Source: Mesorhizobium sp.
Lineage (GTDB): Bacteria > Pseudomonadota > Alphaproteobacteria > Rhizobiales > Rhizobiaceae
Assembly (NCBI RefSeq): GCF_017306545.1
Contig: NZ_JAFKID010000032.1
Coordinates: 1-64,000, forward strand
DNA length: 64,000 nt
Reading direction: 5' to 3'
Shown here: positions 30,943 to 39,021 of the stretch, in pieces
Numbering within the stretch: position 1 is the stretch's first letter
How the letters are laid out: every line of letters begins with the position of its first letter
Position numbers and translations under genes: made by a program
Notes under the pieces: model-generated
Database searches by the model: none
Seen by the model: only the letters and a program-made list of their open reading frames with translations
What the model was told of the DNA's origin: nothing

Positions 30943-30970
30943 GTTATACGACCATAGCTGGAACCGTCAA
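30943..30970 (-). promoter_or_regulatory. Putative virB operon promoter
   Basis: On the - strand TTGACG (30970-30965), a 16-base spacer, then TATAAC (30948-30943), 32 bases before the virB1 start. The operator-like motif lies directly downstream, a position that suits repression. Confidence 0.55.
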
Positions 30971-31002
30971 CCACCGTTCGTGCGATCTAGGGCGCATCTC
31001 CA

Positions 31003-31623
31003 ATGAAGTGTGGAATCATCGTCACGGCCATGCTCTTGCAATGTAGTCTGGCACACGCTGCCGATCCCGGTTTCGATGGTGTGGATCCGTTCCAGCAGCC
31101 TTCGGCCAAATATCTTCAGCAATTCGTCAAGGCCGGAGAGAAGGTCTTTGTCTATGAGCGATACGACGCCAACGGGAAGTTGTACCAGCGGGACGTGGCT
31201 CCGCTCACTGCCCCGGTCGAAATAAAGTCGGCGACCGAGCGCGTTATCAACGGCGTGCCTTACCGGTTACGTGGGCTCAGCGCCTGCCCGAGCCCGATCA
31301 TCACCTATGAGAACGAGGACTGGGATTGCACCAAGGCCGCACAGGATTACGAGAACGCCATCTACAACAACCGCGCTTCCGTGGTTCTTTGCAAAACCCT
31401 TGTATTGAAGAGCGAAGCTCACGTACCCGACGCCGTTTCATGTTTCGCACTTGTCGGCGCCGGCGATGCCAACGACCCCTATTCAGTCTCCTACGACGAC
31501 GATGCGATGGTATTCCTTCACATGGCGGCGATCGGCAAGAACAAGGAAGGGAGGTCGCTCCGGCCGGATCTCGAAAAATCATCCGGTCTCGGCCGGCAAT
31601 TCCAGAACGATGAAGCGAATTGA
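31003..31623 (+). CDS. Exported protein, divergent SNase-like fold, catalytic motif missing
   Basis: A 206-residue protein with a signal peptide (MKCGIIVTAMLLQCSLAHA). The mid part RVINGVPYRLRGLSACPSPIITYENEDWDCTKAAQDYENAIYNNRASVVLCKTLVL, then PDAVSCFALVG, has the spacing of a thermonuclease (SNase) domain, but the usual D-A-P-E of the catalytic loop is replaced by LSACP. Four cysteines suggest disulfides in the periplasm. It is divergent from virB1, separated by 91 bases that contain the operator-like motif, and overlaps the next gene. Function unknown; a structural role at the transfer machine is inferred. Confidence 0.55.
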   Translation: MKCGIIVTAMLLQCSLAHAADPGFDGVDPFQQPSAKYLQQFVKAGEKVFVYERYDANGKLYQRDVAPLTAPVEIKSATERVINGVPYRLRGLSACPSPIITYENEDWDCTKAAQDYENAIYNNRASVVLCKTLVLKSEAHVPDAVSCFALVGAGDANDPYSVSYDDDAMVFLHMAAIGKNKEGRSLRPDLEKSSGLGRQFQNDEAN

Positions 31624-32140
31624 ACTCGCCGCCTTCGTGGCAATCGTGATCGCCCCTGCTGCGGCCGCCCAGGAAAACATCGCCGCGAAAGAGACACCGA
31701 CACCTGTCGTCGTGTCTCAAAACGCGCAGCTCCTGACCGGCGACACCTGGCGAGACGGAAATAAGCTATACCGGCTTTATGGGGTTCAATCGTGCCTTCG
31801 TGGCACGGCTGCGACCGATAGCAATGGACACAAAGTCGATTGCGGCAATCTCTCGCTCGCCCATTTGGCCGCACTATTCTCCACCGCGACAGTGACTTGC
31901 CAGCCGATCGGCTACGCCATCGACAAGGCGACTTTCGTCGTTTGCGCCGCTGACCTCGACGGCAACACGATAGACGTTGGCACGGCGCTCATCTCGACGG
32001 GCTATGCGTTCGCCGCCATGAATACCAAGGGCCAGGCGGTCAGCACCAACTACCTCGTTGCGGAGATCAATGCTAAGATGGAGCGTGACGGCCTTTGGGC
32101 CATGAGATTTCAGCATCCGGTGCAATTGCTGCTGAAATAG
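31610..32140 (+). CDS. Exported SNase-like protein, catalytic motif missing
   Basis: A 176-residue protein starting inside the last codons of the previous gene. A signal peptide (MKRIELAAFVAIVIAPAAAA) is followed by LLTGDTWRDGNKLYRLYGVQSCLRG, then KVDCGNLSLAHLAALFSTATVTCQPIGYAIDKATFVVCAADLDGNTIDVGTALISTGYAFAA. This is the SNase pattern, including the late 'DG..I...L...GYA', but RLYGVQSC replaces the catalytic R-x-x-G-I-D-A-P-E, so nuclease activity is doubtful. It is the second of a tandem pair with similar architecture, suggesting an old duplication. Confidence 0.65.
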   Translation: MKRIELAAFVAIVIAPAAAAQENIAAKETPTPVVVSQNAQLLTGDTWRDGNKLYRLYGVQSCLRGTAATDSNGHKVDCGNLSLAHLAALFSTATVTCQPIGYAIDKATFVVCAADLDGNTIDVGTALISTGYAFAAMNTKGQAVSTNYLVAEINAKMERDGLWAMRFQHPVQLLLK

Positions 32141-32157
32141 GTACAGGAGCGCAGAAA

Positions 32158-32412
32158 GTGACCCGGCACAGGCAAGGCACGCCCGACGGCTATTATCCGG
32201 TGGACGGCAAGACTTGGTATCCGATCGAAGAGCCCGAGTGTCGCAATAGCGGAGACGGATCAGGAAAGCTCATCGCCATAGGATTCGCCATATTGATGCT
32301 CTATATTCTTTGGCGGGTGCTGGTGCTTTGGGTCAACGACACGCCGTGGGCACTCTGGATCGTTCAGCATATTGCCAGCGGCGTCGCGTGGATTTGGTCA
32401 CTGTTCTTCTAG
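32158..32412 (+). CDS. Small membrane protein
   Basis: An 84-residue protein from a GTG at 32158, with AGGAG 8 bases before it. A soluble N-terminus (VTRHRQGTPDGYYPVDGKTWYPIEEPE) is followed by two hydrophobic helices (LIAIGFAILMLYILWRVLVLW and WALWIVQHIASGVAWIWSLFF). No family is recognised. It follows the SNase-like gene closely and may act in the cell envelope near the type IV channel. Confidence 0.5.
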   Translation: MTRHRQGTPDGYYPVDGKTWYPIEEPECRNSGDGSGKLIAIGFAILMLYILWRVLVLWVNDTPWALWIVQHIASGVAWIWSLFF

Positions 32413-32834
32413 GCCGAGACGTTCGCGAAAGACGACAGCAGCGCATGCAGATCGTCGTGATCGAGTTCGCACCAGCCCTGCCCCATAAGCCGCTTGAAGT
32501 ATGCAGCCTTTATCCTGATCTCGCGAAGATCTGCTACGGGCGCAATGGCGGCTCGCCGGCGCACGGCGGCTTCCTCCGCCATCACAACATCAAGGTTTGA
32601 GCCAATCAAGGTCGCCTCTGCCTCCTCGGCTGCCATGAAGCGCTTGCCAAGCCGCTCCACCAGTATCAGGGCTGCCCGATGCTCCTCGATCAGATTCGTA
32701 ACACCTGAAATCTTCTGCGTCTCGGCATTGCTGCACGCCAGTTGAACGACCATAGCCCTGCTCCAAGCGGTCCGGTGCCCCACCTGACTGAGACGGTTAT
32801 CCACCTTCCGCTTGAGCGAAAGGGATGATGCCAT
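32409..32834 (-). CDS. Hypothetical helical protein
   Basis: A 141-residue protein from an ATG at 32834 with AAAGGG before it. It is almost wholly helical (AGAA/E/R-rich, e.g. NLIEEHRAALILVERLGKRFMAAEEAEATLIGSNLDVVMAEEAAVRRRAAI) and ends in CELDHDDLHALLSSF. It is convergent with, and overlaps, the small membrane protein gene by 4 bases. No family is recognised; the coding potential looks fair. Confidence 0.5.
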   Translation of the reverse strand: MASSLSLKRKVDNRLSQVGHRTAWSRAMVVQLACSNAETQKISGVTNLIEEHRAALILVERLGKRFMAAEEAEATLIGSNLDVVMAEEAAVRRRAAIAPVADLREIRIKAAYFKRLMGQGWCELDHDDLHALLSSFANVSA

Positions 32835-32898
32835 CCCTTTTTTCTGCCCGCCAAAGCTGAAACTCTGGCGGAAGTCACAGGTATAGGATCAACACGAA

Positions 32899-33528
32899 AT
32901 GTTCCGCGCGTTGGTGGTCGAAGATCAGAACCTAATGCGTCTGGCGCTAATGGATCAGGTACGGGCCAGTTTTGAGAACTGCCTGGTTATTGGAGCGGAA
33001 ACCCTCGAACTCGCTATCCACGAGTTCGAAAAAAACGATTTCGATCTCGTCGTTATCGATCCGGGGCTACCCGGTTTCGATCCGACATCACAAGCGGATC
33101 GTGTCGTGGTGGTCGAAAAAATCATAGAAGCCTCGCCGAGCGCCATACACATTGTCGTAACCGGCTCCGACAACACCTCCGAAGCGGCCATTTTCCGCCG
33201 GATCGGAGCGTCCGGCTATATCGGCAAAACGGGCTTCGAGCCTGGCGTTTTCAGCGATGTGCTCGACGACATTTCCACAAAGGGATTTTCGGTCCGGCTA
33301 TCGCGTGTGGCGATGACCATTCCCGATTATCGCTATTCCGGTCTGACACCCCGGGAACAGGAAGTTATTGACATGATGAGTCATCGCGAGCCGGGCATGA
33401 CGCGGAAGCAGATCTATGAGCTCATGGGCGAACGTCTCAGTATCGATGCCGGTTCTGCCGAAAAATATTTCAAGCAAGCGCGGGCGAAGTTAATGAAGCA
33501 CGGCCACAGACTGCCGCAAGGGCTTTAA
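32899..33528 (+). CDS. Response regulator with LuxR-type HTH
   Basis: A 209-residue protein. The receiver domain starts RALVVEDQNLMRLAL; Asp54 in DLVVIDPGLPG is the expected phosphorylation site, and IVVTGSD plus the lysine in GYIGKTG complete the pocket. The C-terminal domain (YSGLTPREQEVIDMMSHREPGMTRKQIYELMGERLSIDAGSAEKYFKQARAKLMKHG) is a GerE/LuxR helix-turn-helix. Its likely partner is the histidine kinase at 34775. The FkbM gene starts 4 bases after its stop codon, so these genes form one operon. Confidence 0.85.
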   Translation: MFRALVVEDQNLMRLALMDQVRASFENCLVIGAETLELAIHEFEKNDFDLVVIDPGLPGFDPTSQADRVVVVEKIIEASPSAIHIVVTGSDNTSEAAIFRRIGASGYIGKTGFEPGVFSDVLDDISTKGFSVRLSRVAMTIPDYRYSGLTPREQEVIDMMSHREPGMTRKQIYELMGERLSIDAGSAEKYFKQARAKLMKHGHRLPQGL

Positions 33529-33532
33529 CCAA

Positions 33533-34237
33533 ATGACCTCGTTAAACGTCCACGGGATCAAAGTTCCCTTGAACCCAGGCGATGTCTCACCTGTTGTCTG
33601 GCAAGCCCTCGCTACCGAGACCTACGAGGCCAAAGAGGCAAAGTGCATATTCAAGGCCGTCAGGCCAGGCGATCGCGTACTTGAGCTTGGCTCAGGTGTC
33701 GGCATTATCACGTCACTAATCGCTACCATCGACAGCGTGCATGTGTGGGCCTTTGAGGCGAATCCCAACACTGTCCTTCTGGCGCGGCGAGTCATTGCCG
33801 CAAATGATCTCGACAACGTCGAACTGTTGCAAGGCGTCCTCACAGCCGGCTCTCCGCGTCTCTTCACCTTTTACATCCGCAAGGACCTCTGGATGTCTTC
33901 CATGGACAAAGACCAAGGGCCATTTGAGAGCGAATATTCGGTCAAGTCGACTAACATCGACCAATTCATTTCCGCGCATGACGTCAACGTTCTTGTCATG
34001 GATATAGAAGGTGCCGAAAAGGACCTGATACTTCACGCCGAGCTTTGCGGCATTGAACGGATCTTTCTGGAGTTGCACGACCATTTGTATGGACTAGCCG
34101 GAATCCGTGACATCACTCAGGCGCTCGCGGCAAAGGGCTATGCCTATGACCCACGCGGCTCCCGCGGACCGTGCGTGCTTTTCGCGAAGGATGACGGCCC
34201 ACGCGAATACGTGGAGATGGAAGCTGATGAGGCATAA
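33533..34237 (+). CDS. FkbM-family methyltransferase
   Basis: A 234-residue protein with a SAM-binding motif VRPGDRVLELGSGVGIITSLIA (residues 43-64), then VWAFEANPNTVLLARRVI and the FkbM-type ending VLVMDIEGAEKDLILHAEL. Family members O-methylate sugars, polyketides or other small molecules. The substrate here is unknown. Its position between a response regulator and an exported sensor-like protein is unusual. It overlaps the next gene by 11 bases. Confidence 0.85.
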   Translation: MTSLNVHGIKVPLNPGDVSPVVWQALATETYEAKEAKCIFKAVRPGDRVLELGSGVGIITSLIATIDSVHVWAFEANPNTVLLARRVIAANDLDNVELLQGVLTAGSPRLFTFYIRKDLWMSSMDKDQGPFESEYSVKSTNIDQFISAHDVNVLVMDIEGAEKDLILHAELCGIERIFLELHDHLYGLAGIRDITQALAAKGYAYDPRGSRGPCVLFAKDDGPREYVEMEADEA

Positions 34238-34778
34238 ATTATTTGCTCTTGCCATTACGGCCGTACTGGCAATCGCCGGCGCGACAGCGGTCAACGCTGC
34301 TTTTGACAATCCAAACAAAATCACCGTTCAGGATGCCTCCGGCAAAGAAATCGAAACCTTCTCTATTGAGCAATTAAAGGCTGAGTTCTCCCAGCAAACC
34401 TATAACACCCGCACGCCATGGACGCAGAAGGATAAGAAGATCGTTTATCGCGGACCATTGCTAACGGATGTGCTGGCCAAATCCGGTCTTGCCGAAACTC
34501 CCGCCATCAAGGTGGTCGCCTATGATAACTTCGTCTCGGAAATCCGCATGGACGAGATTCGGTCGTATAAGCCGATCCTGGCAGTGGAACGCCAGTGCAC
34601 GCAGGACGACCGGGTCCACGGTCGCTGCGAGGCTGACCAGGAGTTTCGCCCTATCAGCATGGTGGAAAAAGGACCGATCTTTATTGTGTGGCCGTACGAC
34701 AGACTGCCCGATACTTACGTTCCAGCTCGCAACGCCATTTGGGTTTTCTTCCCGGTTGTTCTCCGAGCCGAAAAATGA
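34227..34778 (+). CDS. Exported molybdopterin-oxidoreductase-like domain protein
   Basis: A 183-residue protein with a signal peptide (MRHKLFALAITAVLAIAGATAVNA). The mature part (KITVQDASGKEIETFSIEQLKAEF, NTRTPWTQKDKKIVYRGPLLTDVLAKSGL, then IKVVAYDNFVSEIRMDEI and MVEKGPIFIVWPYDRLPD) resembles the small periplasmic proteins with a sulfite-oxidase-like fold often encoded beside a histidine kinase. The usual cofactor cysteine position is not obvious, so it may bind another ligand. Overlap with the kinase gene (ATGA) suggests it is that kinase's periplasmic input component. Confidence 0.65.
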   Translation: MRHKLFALAITAVLAIAGATAVNAAFDNPNKITVQDASGKEIETFSIEQLKAEFSQQTYNTRTPWTQKDKKIVYRGPLLTDVLAKSGLAETPAIKVVAYDNFVSEIRMDEIRSYKPILAVERQCTQDDRVHGRCEADQEFRPISMVEKGPIFIVWPYDRLPDTYVPARNAIWVFFPVVLRAEK

Positions 34779-36040
34779 AGATCGACACCGGCCGGCTTCT
34801 CTCCGCGCTTCCTTATCTCGGATTGGCGGTTGCGCTCGGCCTCAGCGCATGGACGTTCATGCGGGCGGACTACTACAGGCGAGAGACGGATAAAATTCTC
34901 AGCCAAACCTACGAGATTCAATGGCGGGCAACACAAGCACGCGAGCGGCTTATGAGGGTCCAAGGCTATATCCGCCTGGCCGATGGAACCGGAAAACTGG
35001 ATCCTGACATCAACCGGCAAATGGCGCTCGTGAGCGTCAACATCGCGCAGCTGGTAGGTCTGCGCTATCTCCCCCAATTCTTTCCTAAAGACGATATTGA
35101 GCTCCTGGAAAATGTTCGTCGAACGATCGAACAAAACGTAGCTCCCATAGTCCAGGCCGGGAGGAATTACTCCTTGGCGCTCGACTACATGCGCAAGCTC
35201 GAGCAGGATATGTATGAGATTTCCAGTGCCACCGTGAACCACAGTGCTGCGCTACAAGAGACGGCCGAGATCGACATCGCCGCTTCACGCAACTGGTTTA
35301 TCTTTGCAATGGCGCTTGGACTGGTCGCGATTTTCTATCTCCTGATCCACCAGCGCTACACCAGCATCAGCCGCCGCGATCAACAGATACGCTCATTCGC
35401 GTCGCTGTTCGCGCATATGACCCGCTCTCGCGTGACGGCATTGCGGCTGGTTCTCGAAAATTCCGACCTGATAAATCCCCCAAACGAAGAAATATTGAAG
35501 GCTGCACGGTCGGCCGCAGCCGAGCTTGAGGCCATCAACGACGGTTTGCTCAAGATTGCTTATTCGCAACGTGACCCTCAAACGTTGCCGCTAGGCAAGC
35601 TCTTGCACGAACTCGCAAAAGACAGAAGAGGCATTGTGCGGCTGGAGACGGATGAGGAGGCAGACAAGCAGCCAGTACCGGCAACACAATTTCGCGTCTT
35701 GATCGACGAACTCGTTCAGAACGCCTTGACTGCCGTCGAAGTCACTCGAAATCCAAAGGTTCTCGTCAAAGCATCGATCCAACGTCAGCGTATCTTTCGC
35801 CGCAACGCTCTTCTTGTCGAGGTGGCGGACAACGGGGCCGGCATGGCGCCAGAGATCATCAAGAAGGCGACCACCCCCTTTTTCTCGACCCGAGGGGGAA
35901 ACCATGTCGGTCTCGGGCTAAGCGGCTGTTTGCAGATGGCCGCCACGCTGAACGGCAAAATTCTTATCAAGAGTAAGCCAGGACTGGGAACATCCGTGCA
36001 AATCCGCATCCCTGTTTCGGCTCCTCCACTGCCCGCGTAG
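34775..36040 (+). CDS. Membrane histidine kinase
   Basis: A 421-residue protein. Two membrane helices (LLSALPYLGLAVALGLSAWTF, residues 8-28, and WFIFAMALGLVAIFYLLI, near residue 200) enclose a helical periplasmic sensor of about 165 residues. The cytoplasmic part has a divergent phosphoacceptor region (RSFASLFAHMTRSRVTALRLVL) and a HATPase domain with N-box DELVQNALTAVE, G1 VEVADNGAGM, F-box TTPFFSTRG and G2 NHVGLGLSG. It should phosphorylate the response regulator at 32899. Confidence 0.85.
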   Translation: MKIDTGRLLSALPYLGLAVALGLSAWTFMRADYYRRETDKILSQTYEIQWRATQARERLMRVQGYIRLADGTGKLDPDINRQMALVSVNIAQLVGLRYLPQFFPKDDIELLENVRRTIEQNVAPIVQAGRNYSLALDYMRKLEQDMYEISSATVNHSAALQETAEIDIAASRNWFIFAMALGLVAIFYLLIHQRYTSISRRDQQIRSFASLFAHMTRSRVTALRLVLENSDLINPPNEEILKAARSAAAELEAINDGLLKIAYSQRDPQTLPLGKLLHELAKDRRGIVRLETDEEADKQPVPATQFRVLIDELVQNALTAVEVTRNPKVLVKASIQRQRIFRRNALLVEVADNGAGMAPEIIKKATTPFFSTRGGNHVGLGLSGCLQMAATLNGKILIKSKPGLGTSVQIRIPVSAPPLPA

Positions 36041-36076
36041 GTGGCGACAATCACAATATCCTCAAACCGAGCGACC

Positions 36077-36619
36077 TTAAGCGGATTTGTGCCGCTTTCG
36101 AGCGCGGCAAAACAGGAACGTCGCGGGATCTCGCCCGAGTGCGCCTGCGATGCCGGCTATCGTGTCAACACTGATATTGCCTTGTCCGCGTTCCAGCTTC
36201 GTATAGGTCATTTGCGCGACACCCAGCAGCGCCGCCATTTCCTTTCGTAAAAGCCCGCGCTCCGAGCGTTCCTCGTTGATGATGTCGGCGAGGCGCCGAC
36301 GAATATCGTCATCCCCTAAAGCGTGTACCCAATCGTCGATTTTCGCATCACCGGCCAGCATTGTCGCGATCGACACGTCAAGAGCAGCCGCCATAAATTC
36401 CAGCGTTCGCAATGTGACGTTGTTGTTTTGCCGACATGTTTGGATGTAGGTCCGATATGAGAGGCCTTCGCCGTGACTCGATCGTAACAAGGCTGCCATG
36501 TCCTGGTGAAAGAGATTCCGTCTTCCACGCTCGCTTTCGAGGAACGCGGCGATGTTAGACCGGAGCGGATTGTTAACGATCCCCTCCTCGTTCTTTTTTA
36601 TAAATCGGTGTGCTCGCAC
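36077..36619 (-). CDS. Double XRE-family HTH regulator
   Basis: A 180-residue protein with two successive HTH-like domains: residues 22-92 (NLFHQDMAALLRSSHGEGLSYRTYIQTCRQNNNVTLRTLEFMAAALDVSIATML) and 105-172 (LLRKEMAALLGVAQMTYTKLERGQGNISVDTIAGIAGALGRDPATFLF). Only the second is a textbook XRE domain. The start is uncertain: a GTG at 36619 opens the frame, while GAGGAGG sits further in, just before a non-standard start. It is divergent from the TrbM-like gene, and the shared motif at 36661-36676 lies between them, suggesting autoregulation and control of virB. Confidence 0.75.
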   Translation of the reverse strand: MRAHRFIKKNEEGIVNNPLRSNIAAFLESERGRRNLFHQDMAALLRSSHGEGLSYRTYIQTCRQNNNVTLRTLEFMAAALDVSIATMLAGDAKIDDWVHALGDDDIRRRLADIINEERSERGLLRKEMAALLGVAQMTYTKLERGQGNISVDTIAGIAGALGRDPATFLFCRARKRHKSA

Positions 36620-36660
36620 GAACTCGCCTATTCGGTCTATCCTTTTTCGCGGCGCAGAGT

Positions 36661-36676
36661 CATAGTAAACTGTCAG
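36661..36676 (-). promoter_or_regulatory. Shared operator-like motif, copy between the XRE and TrbM-like genes
   Basis: CTGACAGTTTACTATG on the - strand; 13 of the first 14 bases match the copy before virB1. It lies in the 79-base divergent intergenic region, where it could control both genes. Confidence 0.6.
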
Positions 36677-36698
36677 AATTCAACGCTCGCAGGGGATT

Positions 36699-37310
36699 GT
36701 GACCGTGCTGAAATTTCTCTTTCTGGGTGCTGCTGTCGTGGCCGGCAGCATGTTTCTTCCGTCCGAATCACGGGCTTCTGAATGGGGCTGTCAGGTCCTC
36801 CTGTGTCTTTCCGGCGACTGGCAAGGAACTCCCTCTTGCCACCCGCCGATCTACAGGCTGATTGCGGCAATGGATAACCCTGGCTTTCATTGGCCGACTT
36901 GCCCACAGGCCAACTCCTCTCGGGCTCGATATGAGCCGTACGAGAATTGCCCCGCAGGCTGGACTGCCTTCGCGCCTGTGGCTTCCGAGCACGGTGGACA
37001 TTTGGCACAAAGCATGTGCCGAGCGCCTGCCAGCAACGTTCAGCAAGTGCGTAATGGCCAAATGTGGACCGGTAACGGCGGTCTTCGCTGGAGCGGCCAT
37101 GGCGATAACGGCATTGGAACCGCCACGGTCCAGATCGGAGACAAGACCGTGCAAGCTCGCGTGCAAACAGCGTCCAGTGGAGGACATGGCTTCGCTGCAA
37201 CAACCTATTATGAAATTGCGCGACCTCGCCGCGCGAAACCCTATTACATCGAGTACAACGACGCTAACGGCGCGCGTCAACGCTCTTGGTTCGATCTAAA
37301 TAGACCATAA
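36699..37310 (+). CDS. TrbM-like exported conjugation protein
   Basis: A 203-residue protein from a GTG with AGGGG before it. A signal peptide (VTVLKFLFLGAAVVAGSMFLPSESRA) is followed by WGCQVLLCLSGDWQGTPSCHPPIYRLIAAM, the cysteine pattern of TrbM/KikA conjugal transfer proteins, and CPQANSSRARYEPYENCPAGW. The C-terminal half (VQIGDKTVQARVQTASSGGHGFAATTYYEI) is beta-rich. TrbM proteins are needed for some mating-pair systems; the exact function is unknown. It is preceded by the shared operator-like motif. Confidence 0.65.
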   Translation: MTVLKFLFLGAAVVAGSMFLPSESRASEWGCQVLLCLSGDWQGTPSCHPPIYRLIAAMDNPGFHWPTCPQANSSRARYEPYENCPAGWTAFAPVASEHGGHLAQSMCRAPASNVQQVRNGQMWTGNGGLRWSGHGDNGIGTATVQIGDKTVQARVQTASSGGHGFAATTYYEIARPRRAKPYYIEYNDANGARQRSWFDLNRP

Positions 37311-37367
37311 TCAAACATCCTCCCATCCCCAGCGGATAATAATCTTACAAAACTAGGAGTTGACCAG

Positions 37368-37609
37368 ATGGAAACCATTACAGCGCCACCATCCACGGCA
37401 ACATCGATTCAGTCGCGCCGTTCGAGAAAAGCACGAAAGTAAACGTCGCGACGGTTCGGCATGGACCGGCGAGAAGGATGCGCAAAAAGAAGTGGCCGAT
37501 TGGGTTCAGGTGACCCGTAGACGACAAACCGGCGGCATGGTTAGGGAGTGCCGCCGCCAAAAACATCGGCAAGGTCAGCATGAATGGTCGTTGCCAGATA
37601 TGCGCCTAA
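37368..37609 (+). pseudogene. Decayed single-strand-binding-like (OB-fold) gene
   Basis: An AGGAG site (37355) and an ATG at 37368 open a frame that soon stops. Reading across frames restores a coherent protein: SATIHGNIDSVAPFEKSTKVNVATV, then AWTGEKDAQKEVADWVQVT, then AWLGSAAAKNIGK and VSMNGRCQICA. The strand pattern and the 'K-G-V-S-V-x-G-R' ending resemble small SSB-like proteins. At least two frameshifts are needed, so it is inactive. It lies just downstream of the TrbM-like gene. Confidence 0.6.
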
Positions 37610-37628
37610 TTTCCTTGGCCGTCTCCTT

Positions 37629-37970
37629 TCAAGCCGATTGTCCGAACCGGCCCATACCATGCTTCCACAGCGTCACGCGGGCTGGCGTGGCGTGCTGTCC
37701 GAATTTGCCCCAAACGAAATATCTGGCGACTTCGACCGGCAACGCCAGCTTAGCCGGCGGCAAAGCGCCTACATTGAGATCCGCAGGGTACGCAACGATC
37801 TTGCCGTAGGTGGCCATCGCGTCAAGCGCGCTCTCACCGATTGTATCGTCAATGGCGATCGATCGCGCGCCCATGCCGTCAATGAACGCATCGACCAATT
37901 CTCGAACCTTGACTGCGATCGCCTGCCGATCACCTTTGTATCTGTTACCCTTCAACTCGATCTTCAACAT
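37629..37970 (-). CDS. Hypothetical protein
   Basis: A 113-residue protein from an ATG at 37970 with no strong ribosome site. The sequence MLKIELKGNRYKGDRQAIAVKVRELVDAFIDGMGARSIAIDDTIGESALDAMATYGKIVAYPADLNVGALPPAKLALP looks protein-like, with a basic first strand and a central helix. No family is recognised. It is convergent with the decayed SSB-like gene. Confidence 0.45.
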   Translation of the reverse strand: MLKIELKGNRYKGDRQAIAVKVRELVDAFIDGMGARSIAIDDTIGESALDAMATYGKIVAYPADLNVGALPPAKLALPVEVARYFVWGKFGQHATPARVTLWKHGMGRFGQSA

Positions 37971-38080
37971 GGCGGTGACAGCTCGAACCGGGCCAACGGT
38001 GAAAAACGAAGAGCCCTAGGCAGAGAGCAGCAGTATGCCCACGAACGTGTATAGTCTTGCCTGGTCAATGACGACCCTGC

Positions 38081-38530
38081 TTATTTCCTCGGTGCGCAAT
38101 AGACGCCTTGCGATTCCATCAGCACGACCCCGCCCTTCAACTCGCTTATCGCTCCAACCCATGCGTCGGAATAGGTTCGGCTGGCATCGACCGCCGTGAG
38201 CCAGATCACGCGGTTGTCGGCCAGTTCCACCTTAACCTCACTTTGTAGCGGACTTCCCCGGACCGTCTGTTGATAGTGACGCTTTATCCGGACCTTGCCG
38301 TCCGGAAATTCCACATCATTGTTGTCGTAGCTCAGTACGAACGCGCCATCTCCCTTATCGGTCCGGCATGAACCGTCGCGCTCGCACACGATCTTGGAAG
38401 CCGTCTTGCAATCCCATTGCAATCCGGCCGGCCACATCGGATTTCCTGCGCTTTTGGTTTCGTCGCTCTGCGCAGCCGCTCCGATACACATTGTTCCCAT
38501 GGCAAGCGCCACGACCACCGCCCTACTCAT
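38081..38530 (-). CDS. Exported hypothetical protein
   Basis: A 149-residue protein. The ATG at 38530 gives a signal peptide ([21 protein letters not shown]). The mature part has paired cysteines ([23 protein letters not shown]) and a beta-rich body ([28 protein letters not shown], then [19 protein letters not shown]). The family is not recognised. The shared operator-like motif lies 190 bases upstream at 38720, in the same relation to the gene as at virB1, so it may belong to the same regulon. Confidence 0.6.
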   Translation of the reverse strand: MSRAVVVALAMGTMCIGAAAQSDETKSAGNPMWPAGLQWDCKTASKIVCERDGSCRTDKGDGAFVLSYDNNDVEFPDGKVRIKRHYQQTVRGSPLQSEVKVELADNRVIWLTAVDASRTYSDAWVGAISELKGGVVLMESQGVYCAPRK

Positions 38531-38533
38531 CAA

Positions 38534-39021
38534 CTGGCTTCGCCCCTCTCTCCAGAATGATCGGGCTTATTTCGGCACCTCGTGGACGGAGGCAACGGCG
38601 CTGTAATGCTCTGAATCATCGCCGGCGCTGCTGGGTCCCCTACAAGGCGTTGTCCGCGTCGAAAACTCAGCCGGCGCCGGCAAAGAAATCTCTGCTCATT
38701 GCGGCTCGTAACTCGCCCGTTGACAGTATATTAGACCTGATACCAGGACAATACGACGGGGTTATCGAGCGCGAGCACGTCGCCCCTGGATCGTTGCGTT
38801 CATCGCTGTCTTGCCTTCGGAAATGATACTCCCGTAGACCTCCGCATACGTCCAGCAGAAGCGCATTTCCGAGGTGTGGCTCGCATGGGAAAGGTTATCA
38901 CGACGACCGCCATGCTAGCGATCATCGGAAGTCGGCCGTCGCAGACCAAGGCGGCTAGGCTTCGCCAGATCCACTGGCGTCGAAGCACGCGTATATCTTT
39001 GTCCAGCGCGACGGCGTGGGA
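38534..39021. other. Intergenic stretch with one operator-like motif
   Basis: About 490 bases without a convincing intact gene. It carries the third copy of the shared motif at 38720. A short frame from 38886 (MGKVITTTAMLAIIGSRPS) looks like the start of an exported protein but is soon broken, so it may be gene debris. Confidence 0.4.
38720..38734 (+). promoter_or_regulatory. Shared operator-like motif, third copy
   Basis: TTGACAGTATATTAG, differing at two of 15 positions from the copy before virB1 (30926-30940). Its orientation relative to the downstream exported-protein gene (38530, - strand) is the same as that of the virB1 copy relative to virB1. Confidence 0.5.
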
